Part shown: positions 51,032-61,303 of the stretch, one piece after another
Layout: every line of letters begins with the position of its first letter
Numbering within the stretch: position 1 is the stretch's first letter
Origin: Aureimonas sp. AU4
GTDB lineage: Bacteria; Pseudomonadota; Alphaproteobacteria; Rhizobiales; Rhizobiaceae
Assembly: GCF_001463765.1 (NCBI RefSeq)
Contig: NZ_BBWK01000048.1
Span: forward strand, 42,760-106,759
Length of the DNA stretch: 64,000 nucleotides
Direction: 5' to 3'
Notes under the pieces: model-generated
Databases searched by the model: none
What the model was told of the DNA's origin: nothing
The model's input: the letters and a program-made list of their open reading frames with translations, nothing else
Position numbers and translations under genes: made by a program

Positions 51032-53107
51032 CTATTCCGCGGCTTCGAGGTGCTCGGCCCGCGCGAGGCGCGAGCACTCCGCCATCACCTTCGAGGCGCG
51101 GGCGATCGGATTGGTGAGATAGAAGTCGCCCAGACGCGAGGCGAAAGCCTCGCCGCTCGGCGTGCCGGCCCGGTCGGCCAGCGCCGTGATGACGCCGGCA
51201 TCCGACGCGACGGGATCGCCCGGACGGATCGCGGCGACGGCGCCGACAAGCTCGCGGCGCAGGGCGCCGAGGGAGTCGTAGGGAAGCTTCTGGCCCAAAA
51301 CGGCCGAAAGCGCGCGGAAGATCGCCCACTCCTCGCGGGCCTCGCCCGGCGGGAAGGCCGCCCGGCTACCGACCTGGACGCGTCCCTCGGTGTTCACCCA
51401 AGTGCCCGACTTCTCGGTATAGGCGGCGCCCGGCAGGATCACGTCGGCGCGGTGCGCGCCCCGGTCGCCATGCGTGCCCAGATAGACGACGAAGGGGCCA
51501 GGCGCGATCTCGATCTCGTCCGCGCCGAGGTTGAAGAGGACGTCGACGCCGCCTGCCGCCATCTCGCGGGCCGTCTTGCCGCCCCGGCCCGGCACGAAGC
51601 CGATGTCGAGGCCGCCGACGCGGCTGGCTGCCGTATGCAGGACGTTGAAGCCGTTCCAGCCGTCCTTCACCGCCCCGATCTCGCGCGCGAGCGCGGCGAC
51701 CGCCGCGAGCACGTCGGCGCCGTTGGCACCGGCCAGCGGCCCCTGCCCCACGATGATCATCGGCTTGGAAGCGTTGCGCAGCGCATCGAAGAAGTCGCGG
51801 TTCGCCCCCTCGATGTCGGCCAGCGTCTGCGGGCCGGCACCAAGATAGGTGTAGGCGTAGCGAAGGTCGACGTTCTCGCCGATCATGCCGACCGGGAACG
51901 CCCCGCGCCGCCACCGCTTGCGGATGCGCGCGTTGAGGACCGGCGCCTCGAAGCGTGGGTTGGCGCCGATGATGAGGAGCGCGTCCGCGTCCTCGATACC
52001 GGCGATCGTCGTGTTGAAGATGTACGAGGCGCGGCCGTCAGCCGGATCGAGCTGCGCGCCGTCCTGGCGGCAGTCGACGTTCGCGGAGCCGAGCGAAGCG
52101 AGAAGCCCCTTGGCGGCCCACATGTCCTCGACCGCCGAGAGATCGCCGGCGATCGCGCCGACGCGCTCGCCGGGCACGCCCTGCAGCTTCTGCCGGATCG
52201 CCTCGAACGCCTCGGGCCAGGAGACCGGCTGGAGGCGGCCGTCGCGGCGCAGATACGGACGATCCAGTCGCTGTGTGCGAAGGCCGTCCCAAACGAACCG
52301 CGTCTTGTCCGAGATCCACTCCTCGTTCACCAGATCGTTGGTGCGGGGCAGGATGCGCATCACCTCGCGGCCGCGCGTGTCCACACGGATCGCCGAGCCG
52401 ACCGCGTCCATGACGTCGACGGACTCGGTCTTCGTCAGCTCCCACGAGCGCGCCTGGAAGGCATAGGGACGCGACGTCAGCGCGCCGACCGGGCAAAGGT
52501 CGATCACGTTGCCCTGCAGCTCCGACGTCATCGCCTGCTCGAGGTAGGTCGTAATCTCGGCGTCCTCGCCACGACCAACCAGGCCCAGCTCGGAGATGCC
52601 GGCGACCTCGGTCGTGAAGCGGACGCAGCGCGTGCAGTGGATGCAGCGCGTCATGATCGTCTTGACGAGCGGACCGATATACTTGTCCTCGACCGCGCGC
52701 TTGTTCTCCGTGTAGCGCGAGCTGTCGACACCGAAGGCCATGGCCTGGTCCTGCAGGTCGCATTCGCCACCCTGGTCGCAGATCGGGCAATCCAGCGGGT
52801 GGTTGATCAGGAGAAACTCCATCACCCCCTCGCGGGCCTTCTTCACCATCGGCGTGTTGGTGAAGATCTCAGGCGCCTCGCCGTTCGGGCCGGGACGCAG
52901 GTCACGAACGCCCATGGCGCAGGAGGCCGCAGGCTTGGGCGGTCCGCCCTTCACCTCGACGAGGCACATGCGGCAGTTGCCGGCGACCGACAGGCGCTCG
53001 TGAAAACAGAAGCGCGGGATTTCGGCACCCGCCTCCTCCGCCGCCTGCAGCAGCGTGTAGTGATCGGGAACCTCGATCTCGCGGCCGTCGACTTTGATCT
53101 TTGCCAT
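51032..53107 (-). CDS. nuoG: NADH-quinone oxidoreductase subunit G
   Basis: A 691-residue iron-sulfur subunit. The N-terminal 2Fe-2S domain has cysteines in [20 protein letters not shown] and PAASC; the 4Fe-4S ligands follow in [17 protein letters not shown] and [12 protein letters not shown]. The C-terminal molybdopterin-oxidoreductase-like domain is catalytically empty, as usual. Starts 72 bases after the nuoF stop. Confidence 0.97.
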   Translation of the reverse strand: MAKIKVDGREIEVPDHYTLLQAAEEAGAEIPRFCFHERLSVAGNCRMCLVEVKGGPPKPAASCAMGVRDLRPGPNGEAPEIFTNTPMVKKAREGVMEFLLINHPLDCPICDQGGECDLQDQAMAFGVDSSRYTENKRAVEDKYIGPLVKTIMTRCIHCTRCVRFTTEVAGISELGLVGRGEDAEITTYLEQAMTSELQGNVIDLCPVGALTSRPYAFQARSWELTKTESVDVMDAVGSAIRVDTRGREVMRILPRTNDLVNEEWISDKTRFVWDGLRTQRLDRPYLRRDGRLQPVSWPEAFEAIRQKLQGVPGERVGAIAGDLSAVEDMWAAKGLLASLGSANVDCRQDGAQLDPADGRASYIFNTTIAGIEDADALLIIGANPRFEAPVLNARIRKRWRRGAFPVGMIGENVDLRYAYTYLGAGPQTLADIEGANRDFFDALRNASKPMIIVGQGPLAGANGADVLAAVAALAREIGAVKDGWNGFNVLHTAASRVGGLDIGFVPGRGGKTAREMAAGGVDVLFNLGADEIEIAPGPFVVYLGTHGDRGAHRADVILPGAAYTEKSGTWVNTEGRVQVGSRAAFPPGEAREEWAIFRALSAVLGQKLPYDSLGALRRELVGAVAAIRPGDPVASDAGVITALADRAGTPSGEAFASRLGDFYLTNPIARASKVMAECSRLARAEHLEAAE

Positions 53108-53179
53108 CTTCTTCTTCTCAGTCTGGACGCACCAGCGAACCGTTCGTCCCTCGCGGGGCGGCAGGCGTGCGAGAAAATC

Positions 53180-54487
53180 CTATTCGGCGGCCTGCAGGAC
53201 CGGACGGCGGTCCATGTCGGCGTTGCGCGAGAACTCGTCGATGCGGCGCTCGATCTCGGCACGGAAGTGGCGCACCAGTCCCTGGATCGGCCAGGCCGCC
53301 GCGTCGCCGAGCGCGCAGATCGTGTGACCCTCGACCTGCTTGGTGACGTCGAGCAGCATGTCGATCTCGCGCTTCTGCGCGTTGCCGACGACCATGCGCT
53401 CCATGACGCGCCACATCCAGCCGGTGCCCTCGCGGCAGGGCGTGCATTGGCCGCAGCTCTCATGCTTGTAGAAATAGGCCAGTCGCGCGATCGCCCGCAC
53501 GATGTCGGTCGACTTGTCCATCACGATCACGGCGGCGGTGCCGAAGGAGGACTTCACCTCGCGCATGCCGTCAAAGTCCATCGGCGCGTCGAGGATCTGC
53601 TCGCCGGGAACCAGCGGACAGGACGAGCCGCCTGGGATGACCGCCAGAAGGTTCTCGTAACCTCCGCGGACGCCACCGCAATGCTTGTCGATCAGCTCGC
53701 GGAACGGGATGCCCATGGCTTCTTCGACCGTGCAGGGCTTGTTCACGTGCCCCGAGATGGAGAAGAGCTTGGTGCCCGTGTTGTTCGGGCGGCCGATGCC
53801 GGCGAACCACGCGCCGCCGCGACGCAGGATGGTCGGCGCGACCGCGATGGACTCGACGTTGTTGACGGTCGTCGGGCAACCGTAGAGGCCCATGTTCGCC
53901 GGGAACGGCGGCTTCAGGCGCGGCTGGCCCTTCTTGCCCTCGAGGCTTTCGAGAAGCGCCGTCTCCTCGCCGCAGATGTAGGCCCCGGCACCATGATGGA
54001 CGAAGATGTCCATGTCCCAGCCGCATTTGTTGTCGCGACCGAGGAGGCCTTCCTCGTAGCACTCGTCGATCGCGCGCTGGAGCGCCTCGCGCTCGCGAAT
54101 GTATTCGCCTCGCACGTAGATGTAGGCGGTGTGCGCGCCCATCGCGAACCCGGCGATGACGCAGCCCTCCACCAGCGTGAAGGGATCGTTGCGCATGATC
54201 TCCCGGTCCTTGCAGGTCCCGGGCTCCGACTCGTCGGCGTTGACGACGAGGTAATGCGGTCGCTCGCCGACCTCTTTCGGCATGAAGGACCACTTGAGAC
54301 CCGTCGGGAAGCCGGCGCCGCCGCGACCGCGAAGGCCCGACGCCTTCATCTCGTTGATGATCCAGTCGCGGCCCTTGCCGATGAGGTCGGCCGTTCCGTC
54401 GAAGTGGCCGCGTTTCATCGCGCCCTTCAGGCTCTTGTCCCGAAGGCCGTAGATATTGGTGAAGATACGGTCCTGATCCTGCAGCAT
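53180..54487 (-). CDS. nuoF: NADH-quinone oxidoreductase subunit F
   Basis: A 435-residue NADH-binding subunit carrying FMN and cluster N3. The NADH/FMN site is [20 protein letters not shown], and the 4Fe-4S ligands are in [15 protein letters not shown] plus the later cysteine in [13 protein letters not shown]. This is the electron entry point of complex I. Confidence 0.98.
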   Translation of the reverse strand: MLQDQDRIFTNIYGLRDKSLKGAMKRGHFDGTADLIGKGRDWIINEMKASGLRGRGGAGFPTGLKWSFMPKEVGERPHYLVVNADESEPGTCKDREIMRNDPFTLVEGCVIAGFAMGAHTAYIYVRGEYIREREALQRAIDECYEEGLLGRDNKCGWDMDIFVHHGAGAYICGEETALLESLEGKKGQPRLKPPFPANMGLYGCPTTVNNVESIAVAPTILRRGGAWFAGIGRPNNTGTKLFSISGHVNKPCTVEEAMGIPFRELIDKHCGGVRGGYENLLAVIPGGSSCPLVPGEQILDAPMDFDGMREVKSSFGTAAVIVMDKSTDIVRAIARLAYFYKHESCGQCTPCREGTGWMWRVMERMVVGNAQKREIDMLLDVTKQVEGHTICALGDAAAWPIQGLVRHFRAEIERRIDEFSRNADMDRRPVLQAAE

Positions 54488-54498
54488 CGCTCGGCTCC

Positions 54499-55710
54499 TC
54501 AGTCCTTCGTATCGCGGTCGGTCTTGGGCTGCGAACGGTTCTCCGCACCCGATGGCGTCGAGGCTGCGGGATTGACGGCCTCGTCGCTCGTGTTCCGCCG
54601 CTCGCCCTCGAACGTGCCGGAGGCGCTGGCATTCCGATTGCCGAGATCTTCGGCACCGCTAGCTGCCGGTGGCGCGTCGCCCGGGACGCGCTTGAAGTCC
54701 TGCACGACGCGGTCTTCGGCTGCCTCGCCCTTGGTCTTCAGCGGACCATCGGAGCGGGGCTCGCCGTCGCTGTTGCCGGCGGCCTCGCCGAACTCGGCGG
54801 CATCCCGCTCGACCTGCCCGGTCGGACCCTGCTTCGAGCCACCCTCGCGCCCGGCACCGGGCGTCTTGGCGCCCTTCGAGGGATCGACGCTGGCGGCATC
54901 ATCAGCCCGATTGTCGGCTGCTGCCGCGGCCGCCGGGCTCGGCCCCTTCATCGAACTGTCGGTTTCAGCGGCATGCGTATCGACGCGAGCGGCCTGCGAC
55001 TCGGCCGAAACATTCCCGCCCGCACCGGCTCCCTGCGCTGGCGCGTCGTTCGCGGCAGGTGTGCGCTCAACGCGATTCCCGCTCTGGTCACCCTCGTCCC
55101 GGAACGAGGTGAGCGTCGTCAGGCCACCGACAGGCACCGAAAGGTGACGATCGATCTGGGGCCCCTTGCGGACGCTCTCGCCGCGGCCGGCTTCGAACTC
55201 GTCGATGATCTCGCCCAGGCGCTCGCCCGTGAGATCCTCGTATGTATCCTTGAAGATCATGACCATCGGCGCGTTCACGCAAGCGCCCAGGCACTCGACC
55301 TCCTCCCAGGACAGGGTGCCGGATGCGTTCGGGTGCAGCGGCTCTGGATGGATCTTCTCGCGGCAGACGCGCTTCAGCTCGTCCGACCCGCGCAGCATGC
55401 AAGGCGTCGTGCCGCAGACCTGAACGTGGGCCCGTGTGCCGACCGGCTTCAGCTGGAACTGCGTATAGAAGGTCGCGACCTCGAGGACGCGGATCATCGG
55501 CATGCGCAGCCGATCGGCCACATGCTCGATCGCGGCCTTCGTCACCCAGCCGTCCTGGTCCTGCGCCCGCATCAGGAGCGGGATCACGGCGGACTGCTGC
55601 CGCCCTTCCGGATAGCGACGGATCAGCGTCTCGGCCCAGGCCTCGTTGTCGCTGGAGAAGGCGAAGGTCTGGGGTTGTGCGGCCTCTTCCGCAAGGCGTC
55701 GGACGGACAT
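54499..55710 (-). CDS. nuoE: NADH-quinone oxidoreductase subunit E with long disordered tail
   Basis: A 403-residue version of the 24-kDa subunit. The thioredoxin-like 2Fe-2S domain occupies about residues 1-185, with ligands in VCGTTPCML and CLGACVNAP. The remaining 210 or so residues are low-complexity, rich in Ala, Gly, Glu, Asp, Ser and Pro, with no domain I recognise. E. coli NuoE has 166 residues; rhizobial forms have tails, but this one is long. No frameshift is apparent. Confidence 0.95.
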   Translation of the reverse strand: MSVRRLAEEAAQPQTFAFSSDNEAWAETLIRRYPEGRQQSAVIPLLMRAQDQDGWVTKAAIEHVADRLRMPMIRVLEVATFYTQFQLKPVGTRAHVQVCGTTPCMLRGSDELKRVCREKIHPEPLHPNASGTLSWEEVECLGACVNAPMVMIFKDTYEDLTGERLGEIIDEFEAGRGESVRKGPQIDRHLSVPVGGLTTLTSFRDEGDQSGNRVERTPAANDAPAQGAGAGGNVSAESQAARVDTHAAETDSSMKGPSPAAAAAADNRADDAASVDPSKGAKTPGAGREGGSKQGPTGQVERDAAEFGEAAGNSDGEPRSDGPLKTKGEAAEDRVVQDFKRVPGDAPPAASGAEDLGNRNASASGTFEGERRNTSDEAVNPAASTPSGAENRSQPKTDRDTKD

Positions 55711-55889
55711 CGGACCTCGATTTCAGAACGGTTCCAAGGACACGCTCGTTTTGCGGCGCGTTCTATCACAGTATCGACAAAAGGCCAGCCGCCGGAGCTC
55801 CGACAGCCGGATCGCGACGGCCTGTCGCGCAAGGCTTTCGTCCGGCGCGGCGATGGGCTCGCGCATGTCGGACGGTCAGGCGTTCAACG

Positions 55890-57083
55890 TCAGCGATCGA
55901 CCTCGCCGAAGACGATGTCGCACGATCCGAGGATCGCCGACACGTCCGCCAGCATGTGGTCGCGGCACAGGAAGTCCATCGCCTGGAGATGGGCGAAGCC
56001 CGGCGCACGGATCTTGCAGCGGTAGGGCTTGTTGGTGCCGTCGGCGACGAGATAGACGCCGAACTCGCCCTTGGGCGCCTCGACCGCCGCGTAGATCTCG
56101 CCCTCGGGCACGTGGAAGCCTTCGGTATAGAGCTTGAAGTGGTGGATCAGCGCTTCCATCGAACGCTTCATGGTCGAGCGCTTGGGCGGCACGACCTTGC
56201 CTTCGGTCGAGGCGATCGGACCGGCGCGGTCGCGGCCGGCCAAGCGCTCGATGCACTGCTTCATGATGGAGGTAGACTGACGCATCTCCTCCATGCGGAT
56301 GAGGTAGCGGTCGTAGCAGTCGCCGTTCTTGCCGATCGGAATGTCGAATTCCATCTCGCCGTAGCACTCGTAGGGCTGCGACTTGCGCAGGTCCCATGCG
56401 GCGCCGGAACCGCGCACCATCACGCCGGAGAAGCCGAGCGCAAAGGCGTCGTCCAGCGCGACCACGCCGATGTCGACGTTACGTTGCTTGAAGATGCGGT
56501 TGCCAGTGAGCAGCTCGTCGATGTCGGCGACCGCCTTCAGGAACGGGTCGCACCACGCGCCGATATCGTCGACCAGTTGCGGGTCGAGATCCTGATGGAC
56601 GCCGCCCGGACGAAAGTAGGCCGCATGCAGGCGCGCGCCGCTCGCCCGCTCGTAGAAGCCCATCAGCTTCTCGCGCTCCTCGAAGCCCCAGAGCGGAGGC
56701 GTCAGGGCGCCGACGTCCATGGCCTGCGTCGTGACGTTGAGAAGGTGGGATAGGATGCGGCCAATTTCGCAGTAGAGAACGCGGATCAGCTGCGCCTTGA
56801 TCGGCACCTCGACGCCGGCCAGCCTCTCGACGGCCAGGCAAAAGGCGTGCTCCTGGTTCATCGGCGCGACGTAGTCGAGACGGTCGAAATACGGGATCGC
56901 CTGCAGATACGTCTTCTGTTCGATCAGCTTCTCGGTGCCGCGATGCAAAAGGCCGATATGCGGATCGACGCGCTCGACGTTCTCGCCGTCGAGTTCGAGA
57001 ACGAGACGCAGAACCCCGTGCGCCGCCGGATGCTGCGGTCCGAAGTTGATGTTGAAGTTCCGGACGTCGATCATCTCGGCCAT
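55890..57083 (-). CDS. nuoD: NADH-quinone oxidoreductase subunit D
   Basis: A 397-residue 49-kDa subunit that forms the quinone site with NuoB. Conserved: [55 protein letters not shown] and the C-terminal [10 protein letters not shown]. The start at 57083 ([10 protein letters not shown]) was preferred to a frame with 23 extra residues lacking homology. Confidence 0.97.
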   Translation of the reverse strand: MAEMIDVRNFNINFGPQHPAAHGVLRLVLELDGENVERVDPHIGLLHRGTEKLIEQKTYLQAIPYFDRLDYVAPMNQEHAFCLAVERLAGVEVPIKAQLIRVLYCEIGRILSHLLNVTTQAMDVGALTPPLWGFEEREKLMGFYERASGARLHAAYFRPGGVHQDLDPQLVDDIGAWCDPFLKAVADIDELLTGNRIFKQRNVDIGVVALDDAFALGFSGVMVRGSGAAWDLRKSQPYECYGEMEFDIPIGKNGDCYDRYLIRMEEMRQSTSIMKQCIERLAGRDRAGPIASTEGKVVPPKRSTMKRSMEALIHHFKLYTEGFHVPEGEIYAAVEAPKGEFGVYLVADGTNKPYRCKIRAPGFAHLQAMDFLCRDHMLADVSAILGSCDIVFGEVDR

Positions 57084-57185
57084 GGCGACACCTCTTGTCG
57101 GGGAGAAGGTCTCGTCGCGTCGGAGCGCGCCAAGACCCGCAGTCTCATTCAATGGAGGGCAGACCGAACGGGCCCGCCCCTGCCG

Positions 57186-57788
57186 TCAGTTGGCCTTTGC
57201 CTTCTCGTCGCCCGGCAGCACGTAGTCCGTACCCTCCCAAGGCGAGAGGAAGTCGAAGGAGCGCATTTCCTGGCGAAGCTCGACGGGTTCGTAGACGACT
57301 TGCTTCAGGTGCTCGTCATAGTGGACCTCGACGAAGCCGGTCATCGGGAAGTCCTTGCGTAGCGGATGTCCCTCGAAGCCGTAGTCCGTCAGGATGCGGC
57401 GAAGATCCGGATGCCCGGTGAACAGGATCCCGTAGAGATCGTAGGCTTCGCGCTCAAACCAGTCCGCACCCGGGAAGATGCCGGTGATCGAGGGAACCGG
57501 CTCGTCCTCCTCGGTCGACACCTTCACTCGGATGCGCATGTTGTGGCGCGGCGACAGAAGGTGCGTGACGACCTCGAAGCGGTCCGGGCGGTTCGGATAG
57601 TCCACACCGCACAGATCGATGAAGCAGGTGAACAAGCACCGCGCGTCGTCCCGCAGGAAGGTGACGAGCTCGGGCAGATCGCTGGGCGCAACGGTGACGC
57701 TCAGGTCGCCAAAAGCGACGTCGCGCGCCAGCAGCTTATCGCCGAAGCGCTCAGCGAGATGGTCGGAGAGTTCAGCCAGGGCCATCAT
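57186..57788 (-). CDS. nuoC: NADH-quinone oxidoreductase subunit C
   Basis: A 200-residue 30-kDa subunit of the connecting module. Signature: [20 protein letters not shown] then [19 protein letters not shown]. Separate from nuoD, unlike the fused NuoCD of E. coli. ATGATG overlaps the nuoB stop by one base. Confidence 0.96.
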   Translation of the reverse strand: MMALAELSDHLAERFGDKLLARDVAFGDLSVTVAPSDLPELVTFLRDDARCLFTCFIDLCGVDYPNRPDRFEVVTHLLSPRHNMRIRVKVSTEEDEPVPSITGIFPGADWFEREAYDLYGILFTGHPDLRRILTDYGFEGHPLRKDFPMTGFVEVHYDEHLKQVVYEPVELRQEMRSFDFLSPWEGTDYVLPGDEKAKAN

Positions 57789-58348
57789 CAACGCTCGATC
57801 GTTCCGACGCGGCGAATCTTCTTCTGGAGAAGCAGAACGCCGTAGAGCAGCGCCTCGGCGGTCGGCGGGCAGCCGGGAACGTAGATGTCGACCGGCACGA
57901 CCCGGTCGCAGCCACGCACCACCGAATAGCTGTAGTGGTAGTAGCCGCCGCCGTTGGCGCACGATCCCATGGAGATAACGTAGCGCGGCTCCGGCATCTG
58001 GTCGTAGACCTTTCGGAGCGCGGGGGCCATCTTGTTGGTCAGCGTGCCGGCGACGATCATGACGTCCGACTGGCGCGGGCTGGCACGCGGCGCGAAGCCG
58101 AAGCGCTCCGCGTCGTAGCGCGGCATCGACATCTGCATCATTTCGACGGCGCAGCACGCCAGGCCGAAGGTCATCCACATGAGCGAGCCCGTGCGGGCCC
58201 ACTGGATGAGATCTTCGGTCGAGGTGACGATGAAGCCTTTGTCGGCGAGCTCGTTATCGACGTCCGCGACGAAGGGGTCAGCGGCCGGCGAAACCTTCTG
58301 CAGGTCAGAACGCGCGGCGAACGGCGCGGAAGCGGGGTTCAATCCCAT
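57788..58348 (-). CDS. nuoB: NADH-quinone oxidoreductase subunit B
   Basis: A 186-residue subunit holding the terminal 4Fe-4S cluster N2. Ligands are the tandem cysteines in [11 protein letters not shown], plus [11 protein letters not shown] and [12 protein letters not shown]. The start at 58348 ([10 protein letters not shown]) follows AAAGG and lies before the nuoA stop codon; an in-frame ATG at 58369 lies deeper within nuoA and is less likely. Confidence 0.97.
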   Translation of the reverse strand: MGLNPASAPFAARSDLQKVSPAADPFVADVDNELADKGFIVTSTEDLIQWARTGSLMWMTFGLACCAVEMMQMSMPRYDAERFGFAPRASPRQSDVMIVAGTLTNKMAPALRKVYDQMPEPRYVISMGSCANGGGYYHYSYSVVRGCDRVVPVDIYVPGCPPTAEALLYGVLLLQKKIRRVGTIER

Positions 58349-58704
58349 TCGAGGGCACCTTTCTTCCATTCATAGACGAAGCCGACCGTGAGCACGCCCA
58401 AGAACACCATCATCGACCAGAGACCAGCCCAGCCGAGTTCGCCGAACGACGCCGCCCACGGAAACAGGAAGGCGACCTCGAGGTCGAAGATGATGAACAG
58501 GATCGAGACGAGGTAGAAGCGGACATCGAACTTCATGCGGGAGTCGTCGAAGGCATCGAAGCCGCATTCGTAGGCCGAGAGCTTCTCGTCGTCCGGCGCC
58601 TTGAAGGCGAGAAGGAACGGCGAGATCAGCAACGCCAGCCCGATAAGGAGGGCGACGCCCACGAATATGACGATCGGAAGATACGATCCCAGAAGCTGAT
58701 TCAC
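58339..58704 (-). CDS. nuoA: NADH-quinone oxidoreductase subunit A
   Basis: A 121-residue, three-helix subunit. Conserved: [20 protein letters not shown] and [20 protein letters not shown]. First gene of nuoABCDEFGHIJKLMN. The start is a GTG at 58704 ([10 protein letters not shown]), which gives the family length; GAGG lies about 10 bases upstream. Confidence 0.95.
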   Translation of the reverse strand: MNQLLGSYLPIVIFVGVALLIGLALLISPFLLAFKAPDDEKLSAYECGFDAFDDSRMKFDVRFYLVSILFIIFDLEVAFLFPWAASFGELGWAGLWSMMVFLGVLTVGFVYEWKKGALEWD

Positions 58705-59053
58705 CGCTCGCAGACCTCGTTCGACTCGCCTAAAACGGCGTTCGCCTGCACCCGGACGACCCGCTGCGGAAAGCATCGGATCGCACGGGTCAGGTAAGCA
58801 CTGGAAGGGTTGCCGCAATGCGTCCAACGGCCACGGCCGACCCTTCGCATCTGCAGCGACGCTTAGACCCTTCCCAAACTACGCGCAAGGCAGCGCGACG
58901 CGATGCCCGATGCGAATTTAGGAGCGTCGGCGACACGATACAGTTTGGGCCGACACGCGGACTATCGAGCGCGGAACAAGGGACTTGGTTCGGAATGGTG
59001 AGGACAGGAGGAGACGTCCTATCGATCATCATATGAACATATGAGACCGAAAA
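58705..59053. other. Intergenic region upstream of nuoA
   Basis: No convincing gene on either strand. It should contain the nuo operon promoter, but I see only weak candidates, such as TTGCGC-N17-TAAGCG on the minus strand near 58860-58890. Two CATATG hexamers spaced by AA lie at 59029-59042, just past the tRNA-Asp 3' end. Confidence 0.4.
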
Positions 59054-59130
59054 TGGCGCGAGTGACGGGGCTCGAACCCGCGACCTCCGGCGTGACAGGC
59101 CGGCACTCTAACCGACTGAGCTACACCCGC
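59054..59130 (-). tRNA. tRNA-Asp (GTC)
   Basis: A 77-base gene with encoded CCA. The 7-bp acceptor stem is GCGGGTG with CACTCGC (one G-T pair). The D-loop has TAGCTCAGTCGGTTAGAGT, the anticodon loop CTGTCAC gives anticodon GTC, and the T-arm has GGGTTCGAGCCCC. A run of T follows the 3' end directly. Confidence 0.96.
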
Positions 59131-59170
59131 GCTTGGTGCCGCTGGCGTGTTCGTCAGCGGCATGAGCGGC

Positions 59171-59199
59171 GGTTTACGGAAGCTGCCCGCCCCTGTCAA
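59171..59199 (-). promoter_or_regulatory. Promoter of tRNA-Asp
   Basis: On the minus strand, TTGACA (59194-59199), a 17-base spacer and TAAACC (59171-59176). The -35 is perfect. The predicted start is about 34 bases before the tRNA. Otherwise the 350 bases between the two tRNAs show no gene. Confidence 0.7.
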
Positions 59200-59430
59200 C
59201 AGCCCTTCGTCGCTTATCGCTCGGACGCTCGAAGATTCTTCCGCAATGCCGCCTCGTGCCATGTGCGGCTGCGAACAACCGGGCGCTCGAGGCATCATGA
59301 GAGCGAAATGGCGATGCGCCAGCGCGGCAGCAGGTTCGACTGGAGGTCGGACCCGACAACCGTCGAAGGCTGGCTTCTCCAGCCCGCATGTCTCGCCCTG
59401 ACCCCTTACAAAGGAATGGACGACAAACGT

Positions 59431-59459
59431 CTTGCGAGACCGCCCGCGAGGCTTTATCC
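59431..59459 (+). promoter_or_regulatory. Promoter of tRNA-Val
   Basis: CTTGCG, a 17-base spacer and TTATCC, ending 21 bases before the mature tRNA-Val 5' end. Confidence 0.55.
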
Positions 59460-59480
59460 AGCGATTTCGCAGCTCGGGCG

Positions 59481-59556
59481 GGCGATTAGCTCAGTTGGTA
59501 GAGCGCCTCGTTTACACCGAGGATGTCGGGAGTTCGAGTCTCTCATCGCCCACCAT
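59481..59556 (+). tRNA. tRNA-Val (TAC)
   Basis: A 76-base gene with encoded CCA. Acceptor stem GGGCGAT with ATCGCCC, D-loop TAGCTCAGTTGGTAGAGC, anticodon loop TTTACAC giving TAC, and T-arm GAGTTCGAGTCTC. Accessory-type sequence begins directly downstream. Confidence 0.96.
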
Positions 59557-59584
59557 CGTTTGCAGGCCTTTCGACGCTCGGCCC

Positions 59585-60295
59585 TTGAGATCCGCGGAGA
59601 AAACCGCGGAGGAAACCCGGTCTGGCACGCCTCGCGATCTGATCTCCAAGGGCATCCGCGACGAGTTTCGCGAGGTGTTCGTCAGCCTCTTCACGCTCAG
59701 GACGATCGACGACGCGTTCTCGATCGTCGACATCCCATGGCGCGAGACCGACGTCGCGCCAGGTCATCGTCGATCGCAGGTCGAGGGCTTCTACGCCAGC
59801 ATCGACTTCACGTCCCCGACGTCCGTCGCCCCACTCCTACTCGTGTTCGAAGAGGTCCTCTTCCAGCTCCACGACGCGACGGACGCAGAGAGGGCACGAG
59901 CCTTCGACCGTCTCATCGCTCGGTTGGAGCGTGACGGTTTCAAGCGAGAGAACGGCCGCCTGGTGTCGGCGAGCATGACAGTCCGGACCGTCGACGTGCG
60001 GGATCTCACGGCGGCGACGGAGGAAGCGGTCCACGAACACATCGCGAAGGCCAACGAGGATCTAGCGGCCGGCGAGTACGCCGACGCCATCCTGTACTGC
60101 TACAACCTGGTCGAGCAGCTCCTGAAGGCGGTCCTGCGGGAACGAGGCGTCGAGTTCAAGGCGAGTCAGGGCGACATCCGGACCCTCTACAACATGGTCG
60201 CGAGCGAGCTCGGTCTGAACCCGGGCGAGGACACGATCGAGCGGCCCCTGAGGCCCATCCTGGAAGGGTTGCAGAAGCTCGTTTCCGGGATCTTG
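59585..60295 (+). pseudogene. Abi_C-like (abortive infection) protein fragment
   Basis: The frame encodes about 235 residues. An N-terminal part (FREVFVSLFTLRTIDDAF, then VEGFYASIDFTSPTSVAPLL) precedes a helical C-terminal part (EHIAKANEDLAAGEYADAIL, NLVEQLLKAVLRERGVEF) like the HEPN-type Abi_C domain of phage-exclusion proteins. The usual end of that domain, with the Arg-Asn-x4-His motif, is missing: the frame runs into transposon sequence near 60295. The 5' end has no ATG and abuts tRNA-Val; TTG at 59585 is the only near start. Probably truncated at both ends. Confidence 0.55.
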
Positions 60296-61248
60296 ACAGG
60301 CAGGATGCTCGTGCCCTCGCAGGCCAGCACCTCTTCGCCGTTGTAGTACCCACGATCGGCGACGACCGTGACCTGCGTGGCACCGATCGCCTCTTGGGCC
60401 TTGCCGCCCATCGAGACGAGCTGCGTGCGGTCGTGCCCCTCGTTGACGACGTCATGCGCGACAACGAGATGGTGCTCGGGATCCTCTGCGATCTGGACGA
60501 TGTAGCCGACGATGCCGGTGCCGCGCCCGCTGGTTGCCATCGAGCGCGCGTCGGGGTCGGTCAGCGAGACCTGTCCCCGTTCGGATGCTCCGACTTCAAG
60601 CTGCATCTGGCACAGGAACGCCATCTGACGGCGCAGCCCCGCGATCTTCTCCCCGATGCGCTGGACCCGGCTTCGGGAACATCGTTCGGCTCCTTGTCGG
60701 TCCGGTCGAGGGCCGCAAGGTTAGCGGACAATGCTGGCATCGACCTGCTCGATCTGCTTGGCCACCTTGACCGCGGTGAAGTTGCGATCGCGGTTGTTCA
60801 CGGCTTTGAACTTCGAGCCGTCGATGGCTGCCACCGCTCCGGCATAGAGCCCACGCTGGCGGCACAGCACCACGAAGTGCCGGCACGCCGCCTGGATCGC
60901 GAGCCCGTTGTCGCGCCGCAACAGGGCGAACGTCTTGTGGTCGGGCGCCAGGCGGCCCACCAGCCACAAGACCTCGACATTGCGCTGCGCCTCGCGCTCC
61001 AGTCGGCGGCTGGACGGGACGCGGTTCAGATAGCCGTAGAGGTAGAGCTTCAGTAGCGTCGCCGGATCGTAGGCCGGACGTCCCGCCGAAGCAGGCTCCG
61101 AACGGGCAAAGCCTAGCGCACTCAAATCGAGTTCGTCGATGAAGGCTTCGACGACGCGCACCGGGTTGTCCTCGGTCACGTAGTCGTCTAGCGAAGTGGG
61201 AAGAAGCCAGGACTGGCGCCGATCTTCCCCTTCGATGAACCGACCCAT
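60295..61248 (-). pseudogene. IS1182-family transposase, frameshifted and truncated
   Basis: The first frame (61248-60721) encodes YVTEDNPVRVVEAFIDELDL, RPAYDPATLLKLYLYGYLNR and IDGSKFKAVNNRDRNFTAVK, then stops at TAA, where an extra A breaks the expected RYLAALDR. A second shift follows, and the third segment (from about 60650 down) resumes with SLTDPDARSMATSGRGTGIV and TVVADRGYYNGEEVLACEGT, including catalytic-core motifs. Homology ends about a third short of a full transposase. Not functional. Confidence 0.8.
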
Positions 61249-61303
61249 GCCGGCCTCCTCAGGTGAGACCGCAAGCTTAACTCAGATTAGGGTTTTGACA
61301 CAG
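60295..61303 (-). mobile_element. Truncated IS1182-type insertion sequence
   Basis: The transposase N-terminal two-thirds and an apparent left end remain; the C-terminal part and right end are gone at a junction near 60285-60300 inside the Abi_C-like frame. The left end near 61290-61303 reads TGTGTCAAAACCC on the minus strand. Similar TGTCAAGATCCC at the deletion junction suggests microhomology. Confidence 0.65.

Noticed and set aside
51020..55147. A 1375-codon open frame on the plus strand
   Set aside because: Antisense to nuoG, nuoF and nuoE, whose cofactor motifs are intact; a GC-driven shadow frame.
58818..59036. Short frames on both strands upstream of nuoA
   Set aside because: No ribosome site, no hydrophobic or domain pattern; more likely promoter sequence.
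59432..59584. N-terminal extension of the Abi_C-like frame
   Set aside because: This part is a translation of tRNA-Val itself (the familiar RLAQLVERLVYTEDVGSSSLSS artefact) and cannot be coding.
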